64,000 nucleotides of DNA from Glandiceps talaboti (lineage: Eukaryota; Hemichordata; Enteropneusta; Spengelidae): positions 13,493,546-13,557,545 of the forward strand of contig NC_135557.1 of NCBI RefSeq assembly GCF_964340395.1, in the 5' to 3' direction. This document shows, in pieces, positions 28,368 to 36,338 of this stretch. The notes beneath the pieces are model-generated. The model saw only the letters and a list, made by a program, of their open reading frames with translations, ran no database searches and had not been told where the DNA came from. The first letter of the stretch is position 1. Each line of letters opens with the position of its first letter. Made by a program: the position numbers and the translations under genes.

Positions 28368-31169
28368 TTACATTTGCACTAAAACGTCTTGTATTAAAGA
28401 ATCTAAATTCTCTTCAGACCATTTCTCTAGTGACGAGTAATTGGCCGGGCAGTAAAAGCGCTTTGAGAAATAATGCACAAGTTTGCTTTTCATCATCTTA
28501 AACATGTTTGCATTAAACGGTACTCCCTTCTTTTCCATCATGCCTGCAAGTGTGAGTAAGATTTCGAATTGGTTCATCTGCGAATTTCTTTGAAAATGAT
28601 TTATTTTGTTCAAAGCATGGACAAAGAAATCTCCATTGTCAAAAGCAGTTTGGAAATATCGACAGTCAATGGACCGATGATCAATGACAGACTGGATCAA
28701 TGCTTCGTCTTTCTTGATATTTGCCAAGATAAATGGTTCAGAAATTCCTGGATGTCTGACCAAACAACACAGATATTCAGATGTGTCCACGTCACCTGTT
28801 GAAATCAATACTGGAATGGACCTACGACCTTTCAAATACTTTTGCATATCACTGTCGTATTCTATCAATGCTGACCAGTAATTCAGTTTGTCTTCCTCGA
28901 ATTCGACTTTTACCATTTCTCCTAAGTTTCGTAAACATTTATATGTGGGATTGGCTGCAGCTGTTTTCAACTTGTCTTGTATCAAATCGTAGACTGGAAC
29001 TTCGTCAACACGTCCACAAGCATAGGCATTGTAAAAATGATATATGACAGCTGCCCTCACTGCCAAAACTGTAAAACCCATACCATGGCCTTTGACCTGT
29101 GGGAAGTCGTGACTGGCAAATGCCTCAGGAAATACAACAGGTGTAAATTCTTCATTGGTATTGACCAAAGCATCAAAGTCACCAACCTTTATATGTGAAG
29201 GTCGAGCACAATCGGGTACGAAATGATAAGTTGCTCTATCATACTCATTGACAAGACTTTCTTGGACGAAATGTGCATCTGGCGGTATTGACATTAGTGC
29301 TGCGGGCGTATTTCCCAGATTTGTGCCAGCGACATAGACACTGTGAAATAACTGATGATTTGTTTTATCAACAAACGTCAAGTACTTTGGCATGTCTCCA
29401 GGTGTCCATACGAAAAGATGAATACCCCACGTTTTGTCCCACAAATTTGTTGCATACAACACTTCAATGGGTTCCGTTGCATAACTTTCAAGAGTACTCT
29501 TGCTTTCGACAAACACATAGGCATACCTGTACATGTCCCACAGTTGTCGCTTGTATGCATCTAAGTATAAGTTCTTCACACTCTTGTCAGCAAAATCCAA
29601 AATTTCTCTTTCTACTCTTTTCCACGTGGACAGTGTCGGCAAGCGAAAACACTCATCTAGGAATTTCTGTTCGAATAATGTCACATGTCTGTATAACTCT
29701 CCAAGACAACTGACATAATACTTATCGTAATGACCACTGTATTCATTCCACAGTGCGTGTTGGCCCAAACCGATGGCCAGCACATCTCTGACTGCACAGA
29801 TTACTTGAAAACCTGTTAAATTTGAATCGTCTCTTGATTGCTCTGCTACCCAATTGATTTCCACACCACTTTCCCTTATCTCTTGAAAACAAATACTGTC
29901 TGCATCAATGAGATGTACAGGCTCAGTCTCAAATGTACAGACCAATCGGGGCACAAAACACGGTGGTGATCTCACATAACATTTCACTGTACATGTCTGA
30001 AGAAGGGCATGGCATTGAGTGGTGTTTACTTTCATCTTTTTGAGAGTATATGTCGATGGGCATGTAGAGAAAAGAACCCGGATGAGGCTACAATTTTCAT
30101 AAGTCTGCCTGTCATCCATATTTTCTATTAGGATGTGGATATCATTATCTATTGGACGGCGAATTTGCTGTAAGTGATTGTATGGTGGTGACATTACCAC
30201 CCTTTCCCTTGCTAAATTACAGTACACTGTTGCTGAAGAACTTGCTAACACACCAACAAAAGTGGCATTTTGTAATTCATCACTTGTTATCAAAGTTTCA
30301 CCTTCTATAGGTGTTGACATGTGTTTCTTGCGCTGCTCTGTGGCCGGCAGTGCCCACAACAGATAGAACGAATGTGAGAGGGGATCTTTTTCGTTCACAG
30401 CATAGACAAGGAGAATGGTCGACCCTTCCCTACTTCCCCATTCGCTTATCACATCGACATGCCGTTTGCTATGCCAATTCGCATCGTGTAACCTACTCAC
30501 TGGACAAGAAACAAGAACGCTCCATGTTCCTTCGAAAGTACTTGCTTCCAAAGCAACTTCTACCGGTATTCTTGCTGGTAAGAGTGATTTTTGCCAGAAG
30601 GCACGGGCATTTTTCACGGGTATACCTGGATTGTGAGTGAAATTAGACTCTAGCATGACCAGAAACTCATCTTTTTCCCTTTGAATCATATCTTCAACAG
30701 TTTTAATGAAACCGTCTTTGTCATCAGAGGCAAAAAACATATCAATTTTCTCTTGAATCATACATCTCGCATGACAGGTTGCTACATCCAAACCCTGTTT
30801 ATGGTACATGTATGGTATGACAAACTGTACCAACAAAGGATTGAATTCCCTCTCCCTCGACTTATGATTCTTTTTTAGGTTTCTGAATGATTTCTTATTC
30901 CAATGAGCCTTTTCGAAAACACTTGCTCTGACATACTGAATGACAGAGTTGGCAATGACAAGATCCTCTTCTGTCACTATGGCTTTGCAAATGACAACGG
31001 GTAGTGCATTCCAGGGCATTATGGTGTAAAAGTGACATAACTTGGATTTCTCTCGGTTGCCAACGTGCCATATTACACGTCGACAATCTGTTTCTCTGAC
31101 AGGTGTCCATTCGTAGGATTTAATGCTGGGAAGGTATTCCAGTAAAATGCCAAAATCTTCACTGTCCAT
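28368..31169 (-). CDS. Large hypothetical protein (933 aa)
   Basis: 933 residues, soluble, moderately Cys-rich, no signal peptide. Near the middle VHLIDADSICF has the hydrophobic-hhDhD shape of motif I in archaeo-eukaryotic primases, and a His follows in LGQHALW; this is too little to call a primase but worth a profile search, since a herpesvirus needs a helicase-primase and none is otherwise visible here. A minus-strand TATA-like ATATAAAC lies near 31221. The size also matches several herpesvirus tegument or transcription-complex proteins. Function unknown. Confidence 0.8.
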   Translation of the reverse strand: MDSEDFGILLEYLPSIKSYEWTPVRETDCRRVIWHVGNREKSKLCHFYTIMPWNALPVVICKAIVTEEDLVIANSVIQYVRASVFEKAHWNKKSFRNLKKNHKSREREFNPLLVQFVIPYMYHKQGLDVATCHARCMIQEKIDMFFASDDKDGFIKTVEDMIQREKDEFLVMLESNFTHNPGIPVKNARAFWQKSLLPARIPVEVALEASTFEGTWSVLVSCPVSRLHDANWHSKRHVDVISEWGSREGSTILLVYAVNEKDPLSHSFYLLWALPATEQRKKHMSTPIEGETLITSDELQNATFVGVLASSSATVYCNLARERVVMSPPYNHLQQIRRPIDNDIHILIENMDDRQTYENCSLIRVLFSTCPSTYTLKKMKVNTTQCHALLQTCTVKCYVRSPPCFVPRLVCTFETEPVHLIDADSICFQEIRESGVEINWVAEQSRDDSNLTGFQVICAVRDVLAIGLGQHALWNEYSGHYDKYYVSCLGELYRHVTLFEQKFLDECFRLPTLSTWKRVEREILDFADKSVKNLYLDAYKRQLWDMYRYAYVFVESKSTLESYATEPIEVLYATNLWDKTWGIHLFVWTPGDMPKYLTFVDKTNHQLFHSVYVAGTNLGNTPAALMSIPPDAHFVQESLVNEYDRATYHFVPDCARPSHIKVGDFDALVNTNEEFTPVVFPEAFASHDFPQVKGHGMGFTVLAVRAAVIYHFYNAYACGRVDEVPVYDLIQDKLKTAAANPTYKCLRNLGEMVKVEFEEDKLNYWSALIEYDSDMQKYLKGRRSIPVLISTGDVDTSEYLCCLVRHPGISEPFILANIKKDEALIQSVIDHRSIDCRYFQTAFDNGDFFVHALNKINHFQRNSQMNQFEILLTLAGMMEKKGVPFNANMFKMMKSKLVHYFSKRFYCPANYSSLEKWSEENLDSLIQDVLVQM

Positions 31170-31232
31170 CTCCTCTCACTGTCTGTCTGCAAATGAGTGT
31201 TCGTATCCAATGTTTGTAATGTTTATATGAAT

Positions 31233-32612
31233 TCATATCGTGACATACCTCAAAGTAAACAGAAAGTAAACTTGGTTTCGAAACCTCGGATGAATTCCTT
31301 CTGCATTACCACTCAAGAACACCTCCGTTTTCCTTTCAGGATCAGTTGACATGACGCAGTTCATGCAGGTCACGTCTATGAAAAGAAAACGTGCTATGAT
31401 ACTGTTGCAGAATTCCGTTTCAATGCAATCTTCAATGTATTGGTCTCCACATACAAACGGTTCACAGTTCAAACAGTACTCTCCCTTACACTGCAAACAT
31501 TCCAACGTGCAAAGGGAACACGTGATCGTTTGACAACGCTGGCACTTTATTTTACTACTTCCAAGGTTAGTACAACAGTTAGGACACTGGTCGGGTAGAA
31601 TTTTGGGAAACTGTTTGTACATGGACACACCCGAAAGGATGTACATTCTACTCGGATTAATGTATTCGAATAGACTGCTCAGAACATGGAACCTCACTTT
31701 GACCACGTGACTCATCAGATCTGTAAAACTCGTTAGGAAGTATCTGACAAACTCGTCAGTTTCATCATCTTGCATTTCGTTGCATTTGGCCAAGAAGAAA
31801 TGCAAGGCAAATGAAAATATGATCTTGCTGAATTTATGTTTCACTCTTTTGGCCGCCCTTCCATTGGTCAGAATGTCAACAATCAGTATGAATATTGGGA
31901 CCGACCAGTTAGAATGACCAAGAGTTGTCGTGATATCACATTCCTGAACAGTCTTCCACAAATCTGTCATTTCCGTAGCTGTGACGTTTTTTATCATTTG
32001 TGGTCTCCTACTCTTTGTGCCTACAGAACAGTGACAGACTCGATGCAATTGACGTGGTGTTAAAGCTTCAAATATAACTTTTTCTATGAACAGTGAGATG
32101 CTAGGATTATTTACGTCAAAGGTTATGGCGAGTTTTCCAACCACATTGAATAATTCCTCTAATGCATTTGCAGGTTTTTTTTTGTGGCGATACATTGCTA
32201 TGGTTTTCGATGCAATGTCTCTAATGAACCAATCCATCCCCAAATAGTCAGCAACGGTTACAATGGATGTCAGTTCGCTCAATGGCGGGTCGTCTTTCAG
32301 CATGTGTAGGTAATACTTTCCGAATTCACAATGGAGTGAAACATATTTCATTAACCACCCAAAGGCAGTCACATTTTCAGTACCCAAGTAAGCATGTGGT
32401 GTCAAATGTATTGTCTTTAGACCATCCACTATGTCAAGAGTTTTGTAAGGCCATGACAATCTTGCCGCCAAGAACGGAACATATTTTTCGAGGTTTGATT
32501 TAGGTAATACAACGAAGTGGCATCGGCCAATCTGGTCAGCATAGCTAAAACACACAAGATCAGCCCTGTTATACCTGTCAAACATGTTGCCTGCACAAAT
32601 GCTTCTAAACAA
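31233..32612 (-). CDS. BTB-like protein with Cys-rich zinc domain
   Basis: 459 residues. The N-terminal 140 end in VADYLGMDWFIRDIASKTI, the typical last helices of a BTB/POZ fold. A middle helical part (about 140-330) may be BACK-like. Residues 343-396 hold 14 Cys in CxxC-type pairs (CPNCC, CQRC, CSLC, CLQC, CLNC), suggesting a RING/IBR-like or ribbon zinc domain, followed by CMNC. BTB proteins recruit substrates to Cullin-3 ubiquitin ligases; a zinc domain in the same protein suggests a ubiquitin-linked role. The start may be residue 1 or Met10. Related BTB-like proteins occur at 33964 and 45665. Confidence 0.75.
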   Translation of the reverse strand: MFRSICAGNMFDRYNRADLVCFSYADQIGRCHFVVLPKSNLEKYVPFLAARLSWPYKTLDIVDGLKTIHLTPHAYLGTENVTAFGWLMKYVSLHCEFGKYYLHMLKDDPPLSELTSIVTVADYLGMDWFIRDIASKTIAMYRHKKKPANALEELFNVVGKLAITFDVNNPSISLFIEKVIFEALTPRQLHRVCHCSVGTKSRRPQMIKNVTATEMTDLWKTVQECDITTTLGHSNWSVPIFILIVDILTNGRAAKRVKHKFSKIIFSFALHFFLAKCNEMQDDETDEFVRYFLTSFTDLMSHVVKVRFHVLSSLFEYINPSRMYILSGVSMYKQFPKILPDQCPNCCTNLGSSKIKCQRCQTITCSLCTLECLQCKGEYCLNCEPFVCGDQYIEDCIETEFCNSIIARFLFIDVTCMNCVMSTDPERKTEVFLSGNAEGIHPRFRNQVYFLFTLRYVTI

Positions 32613-32705
32613 CTGGTGTACATCTACTTATGTAGCTGTGTATGTGAATACTAACGTACACGTGCAGTATTTTCAAGACGAAAATAAAACTATAGCTATC
32701 AAGTC

Positions 32706-33860
32706 ATGAAACAAAACGCAACAGTTTTATTGTGTAGCTTACTGTATCTCACACTGGTCACGACATTGACTTCCCAACAAGGAAACCTGCAATACGAGAT
32801 CACAGACAAGTCTTGTAACAATGGAAAGGGACGAGAACTAATAAATAAACACAACACAGAAGACACTATATGTACATGCAATGCAAATGGCATGGTAGGT
32901 GCAAATTGTGACATACCAATACCGTCTACAAACTGTCTTGCTTGGTGGTTGAAAAACAAAGCCATCAGCACAGAATCTGTTTGCAACTTCAATTTGGAAA
33001 AGCAATGTACTGATAGGCAACAAGACAGATGCACGTTACTGGATGCTTGTCATTTTCAACGAGTCAACTATCCAGGAAAATCCAGAAAGATTGTGTGTGA
33101 CTTAATGGATTGCACGTGTAATGGTACCATGCATTGTTCTCGTCCAACCCTAAATCAAAAACTCATCATAAAACAAAAGTGTCTGCCTGACAATGACGAT
33201 TACAACAACAACAACTGTTTTTTGAGGGATGGTGTATTGCAAACTTGCACAAATCAAAACACATTACCAACACATGGTTGTCTAACATTGTGGAACCGAT
33301 CGCCAGGCATAATGCATTTACCCACATGTAACTCTCTCCAACTGTCAAATGAAGAACATCGTTGCAAATGTGTGGAAAATGTTTTCATTGGGAAAAGATA
33401 TCAGCCTTGCAAGAAAATATTCGATTGTGTTAGTCACTGGAACAATTCTGCATACCACTGCCAAACATACACGGCTAAATGTGACTGCAAAATGCTAAAG
33501 TTTGCCGAGGTTGGTGAAACCGTGAACAATTGGGTTCTGAATCCAGCAGAGTGTCCAGTGAGGTCGAAGACATTGTTGCCGACTATGGAAACTGTGACAG
33601 AGCACCACTCGGATCAGTTACTCAATCACGAACCCATACAAATAGTCGGGAGGAAAAGAAAACTAAAGAACACTCGCACATTCCATGTAGGTACCACAGA
33701 GAATCCCTCCGAGAATGAAAAAGAAAACATCGACATACTAGTTGGTGCAGTCATTGCCGTCAGTGTGCTTGCTGTCATTGTAAGCACAACGTGTTTGGTG
33801 TACAGAGCCCACAGCAAGAAATCAAAAGCGAGACATCGGAAATCTACGTTGTACAGATGA
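32706..33860 (+). CDS. Type I membrane glycoprotein with EGF-like motif
   Basis: 384 residues: signal peptide (core VLLCSLLYLTLVTTL), ectodomain with more than 25 Cys, one membrane segment at about 343-366 (GAVIAVSVLAVIVSTTCLVY) and a short basic tail (RAHSKKSKARHRKS). CTCNANGMVGANCD near residue 60 is the C-terminal half of an EGF-like module (C-x-C...G-x-x-G-x-x-C); similar CxC pairs recur (CTCNG, CKCVEN, CDCKM), so the ectodomain may be a string of degenerate EGF-like repeats. Likely an envelope glycoprotein, perhaps for receptor contact. Confidence 0.8.
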   Translation: MKQNATVLLCSLLYLTLVTTLTSQQGNLQYEITDKSCNNGKGRELINKHNTEDTICTCNANGMVGANCDIPIPSTNCLAWWLKNKAISTESVCNFNLEKQCTDRQQDRCTLLDACHFQRVNYPGKSRKIVCDLMDCTCNGTMHCSRPTLNQKLIIKQKCLPDNDDYNNNNCFLRDGVLQTCTNQNTLPTHGCLTLWNRSPGIMHLPTCNSLQLSNEEHRCKCVENVFIGKRYQPCKKIFDCVSHWNNSAYHCQTYTAKCDCKMLKFAEVGETVNNWVLNPAECPVRSKTLLPTMETVTEHHSDQLLNHEPIQIVGRKRKLKNTRTFHVGTTENPSENEKENIDILVGAVIAVSVLAVIVSTTCLVYRAHSKKSKARHRKSTLYR

Positions 33861-33922
33861 AAGCCACAATTGTAATTAAAAAAAAGTTCATTCAATCAAA
33901 CAAGACTCTTTTGTAAAAATTA

Positions 33923-33932
33923 GTATAAATGG
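33923..33932 (+). promoter_or_regulatory. TATA box, TATAAATGG type
   Basis: GTATAAATGG about 40 nt before the ATG at 33964; same class as the boxes at 7975, 42398 and 63838. Confidence 0.55.
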
Positions 33933-33963
33933 ATTTTTTTTATTTAGTATTTTAAGTCAAAGT

Positions 33964-36000
33964 ATGGACGGCAAAATACTCCTATTTGTAGGTAAGGAGA
34001 GTTACTCTGTACCTGTCGACCGTCTCCGTGTAAACATTCCTTTCCTAAGTGGCCATATTCGTTTTCACGACATTGCTGGTCATGATGCCATTCATCTAAG
34101 TTCACTGAGAATGAACTACATCCCAGAGGAATTTTGGCATCTTTTTATCAAATTTGCAATTGACGGAAAAATACATGATGTTATCTTGTATAGAGATGAT
34201 AATCTCAGAAGGAATCGTTTCACACTGTCTGATGAAAACATCGCAAAAGTAACAATGGCAGCAGACTTTCTGAATATGAAACCCTTTTTTGATGCTCTCA
34301 AACACAAACTCCTCGAAAGAGAAAGCCTGTTTACTGTCATAGGGAGTCACACGACAGTGACACATCTCTTAGACTACTTCCAAAAAATAAGTCGACTGAG
34401 AAATGTCAGTGCATGTGATGGGTTGATTGATGCAGTCGCAGCTGTAGTGACTGAAATTTTCATGTTTGTCGAGACAAGTTTCAGAACATGGGACACAGAG
34501 ACCATGTTGTCATTCGTTAAGCGTAAAACCAGATATATTGGGACAGAAAGAGATGTCTATAACATTGTTAAAACGTGGCAGAACCATGCAATGAATCACG
34601 AGTGTCATACTGACATAGCCAGAATCTTTTTAGCGATCCATCCAGAGGACAATTGTTTATCCCAACTGATCGACAATGCAGTTTATGATCTTTTACAAAC
34701 TCATATTGAAGGTTCACTGCTGAACTCGTGCCAACAACACATTATTTCCAATTATCCATTCCTGGAAACAACAGCAGGAGAGGCCCTTGAAGATCATTTG
34801 AGTAAAGCCATCACTAAATCTGTAACAGACAGTATGCGTAAGACGACAAATGCTCCAAAAGACCATACATATAGACAACTGTCGTTTTCTAAAGGATGGT
34901 TATATGTTTACGACAAATACTCTGTACTACATGAAAAAGGGACGAGACCTACAAACACAGACGTCCTGTACACGTTTCCGAGCAATACCTCTAAGGGTAG
35001 AGAATATGACATCACAGTTCTTGATCGTCACAGGGTGTTCTGTGTCTTTGCAGCAGAAGAGAAAATAATGATTGTGGGGACGAATTTTGCTTGTAATTCA
35101 ACAGATGAAAGTTGCCTACCGAAATGGAATCTAACATGTCACTTTAACAGTATGCTTGTTAGTGACATCGCTAGATTACCTCTCGAAGAAGACATTGGTT
35201 TCTTTGAAATAGTCAATTTCAAGGACATTTTGATTATCAAAGACATAACTGACAATCAGTGTTTGACTTTTGCAAATGCGAACAGTTCTTGGCGAATAAT
35301 TTCTTCACGGTTGAATCATCACGTGATCAAATTGTGCGATTTCTTTCAAATCCCTACAGACATAGATTTGGGTAACAGAACTATGTGTGCTGTAACAATG
35401 GGCCCAAACACATGTTGTATTTTTACAGCCACTAATGCTAGAGACGAAAGTATGCACGTGATACAAGTCGAGTTTAATAGTGAAGTTATGTCCACCAATG
35501 AGATTGTTGCAAACACGTACAGTGCCCCTAATTGGGGTGTATTGAACCACCTTGAGACCAGGGCCATAGCATATCCCGACACAATTACTCGAGGTAGATA
35601 CATGCCATCTTTGTTTCATGTGCCTGCCTTTGGTATTGTTTGTGTTGGCCTCTTTAGTATGACGGACACCTTGGAGTTCATCATTGAATGTTCTGTGTAT
35701 GACATGACACTGGACAAATGGGAAGGAATAATAATGAACAACAATGAAGACCCATTTCAAAGCAAAGACATTCTCTTCAACAAACGAGAAATAGAGACTG
35801 CAACCACTACTCCTACATTGCCCTTGAAAGGAAGAAACGAAGGAGCAGACAAGATTGTATTGTTTGATTGTGACAGAAATTTCCACTGGGCTAGAAGATT
35901 GTTCATGAGATATGAGATTATTTTGAATTTTACAACCAAAAACTTCGAATTCACTCTGTGTCGATCAGATCGTATAGCATATATCGATGGTGTTTGTTGA
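33964..36000 (+). CDS. BTB-BACK-Kelch-like protein
   Basis: 678 residues. N-terminal BTB/POZ-like domain (about 1-125) ending VTMAADFLNMKPFFDALKHK; a BACK-like helical region (about 125-290) with YNIVKTWQNHAM; then about 370 residues of beta-rich sequence (YRQLSFSKGWLYVYDKY onward) that fits a degenerate Kelch-type propeller without the usual GG doublets. Such proteins act as Cullin-3 substrate adaptors; poxviruses carry comparable ones. The likely job is to redirect host ubiquitination. Start chosen from the TATA box 40 nt upstream. Confidence 0.75.
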   Translation: MDGKILLFVGKESYSVPVDRLRVNIPFLSGHIRFHDIAGHDAIHLSSLRMNYIPEEFWHLFIKFAIDGKIHDVILYRDDNLRRNRFTLSDENIAKVTMAADFLNMKPFFDALKHKLLERESLFTVIGSHTTVTHLLDYFQKISRLRNVSACDGLIDAVAAVVTEIFMFVETSFRTWDTETMLSFVKRKTRYIGTERDVYNIVKTWQNHAMNHECHTDIARIFLAIHPEDNCLSQLIDNAVYDLLQTHIEGSLLNSCQQHIISNYPFLETTAGEALEDHLSKAITKSVTDSMRKTTNAPKDHTYRQLSFSKGWLYVYDKYSVLHEKGTRPTNTDVLYTFPSNTSKGREYDITVLDRHRVFCVFAAEEKIMIVGTNFACNSTDESCLPKWNLTCHFNSMLVSDIARLPLEEDIGFFEIVNFKDILIIKDITDNQCLTFANANSSWRIISSRLNHHVIKLCDFFQIPTDIDLGNRTMCAVTMGPNTCCIFTATNARDESMHVIQVEFNSEVMSTNEIVANTYSAPNWGVLNHLETRAIAYPDTITRGRYMPSLFHVPAFGIVCVGLFSMTDTLEFIIECSVYDMTLDKWEGIIMNNNEDPFQSKDILFNKREIETATTTPTLPLKGRNEGADKIVLFDCDRNFHWARRLFMRYEIILNFTTKNFEFTLCRSDRIAYIDGVC

Positions 36001-36008
36001 ACACTCAC

Positions 36009-36071
36009 TCACACACACACACACACTAAAAAGTAAACAAACAAACAAACAAACAAACAAACAAACAAACA
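36009..36071. repeat. (AC)n and (AAAC)n microsatellites
   Basis: A CA-dinucleotide run (36009-36027) and about nine AAAC units (36034-36071) separate convergent transcripts. Confidence 0.9.
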
Positions 36072-36116
36072 CATGCTTAGAAATGCAAAGCAAGGCAAAA
36101 TATCTTTGCTGTTTAT

Positions 36117-36299
36117 TTAGGTAAAATCTGGTGGCTCTGGCCAACTGTTGTTGTTCCTCACATGTGTTGTTGATGGTAGACATCTTGGTATTTTCAGGAA
36201 AATACACACGAGAAAAAAGAATTGCAAACAAAGAACAAACAAAACAACCAATCCTAATGCCAGAAAAGTCAGGTCATCATGGACTACCACCATCATCAA
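36117..36299 (-). CDS. Small single-pass membrane protein
   Basis: 60 residues; a long hydrophobic segment (LTFLALGLVVLFVLCLQFFF and on, about residues 10-35) followed by a short basic/polar tail. The stop codon overlaps an AATAAA on the minus strand (near 36114-36119), which would also serve the 933-aa gene just upstream, so the two would be 3'-coterminal, a normal herpesvirus layout. Short and without homologue known to me. Confidence 0.45.
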   Translation of the reverse strand: MMMVVVHDDLTFLALGLVVLFVLCLQFFFLVCIFLKIPRCLPSTTHVRNNNSWPEPPDFT

Positions 36300-36338
36300 T
36301 CCTTTGGTTTTTTCGTTTGGTATACCACATTAGTATAC

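Noticed and set aside
29273-30640. Rightward frames of 109-146 codons
   Set aside because: Lie wholly inside the 933-aa leftward gene, no promoter or family signal.
28368-31169. Firm call of a herpesvirus primase
   Set aside because: Only a DADS motif and one His fit; the rest of the primase signature is not evident.
35305-35886. 193-codon leftward frame
   Set aside because: Fully antisense to the BTB-Kelch-like gene, whose domain logic is clear.
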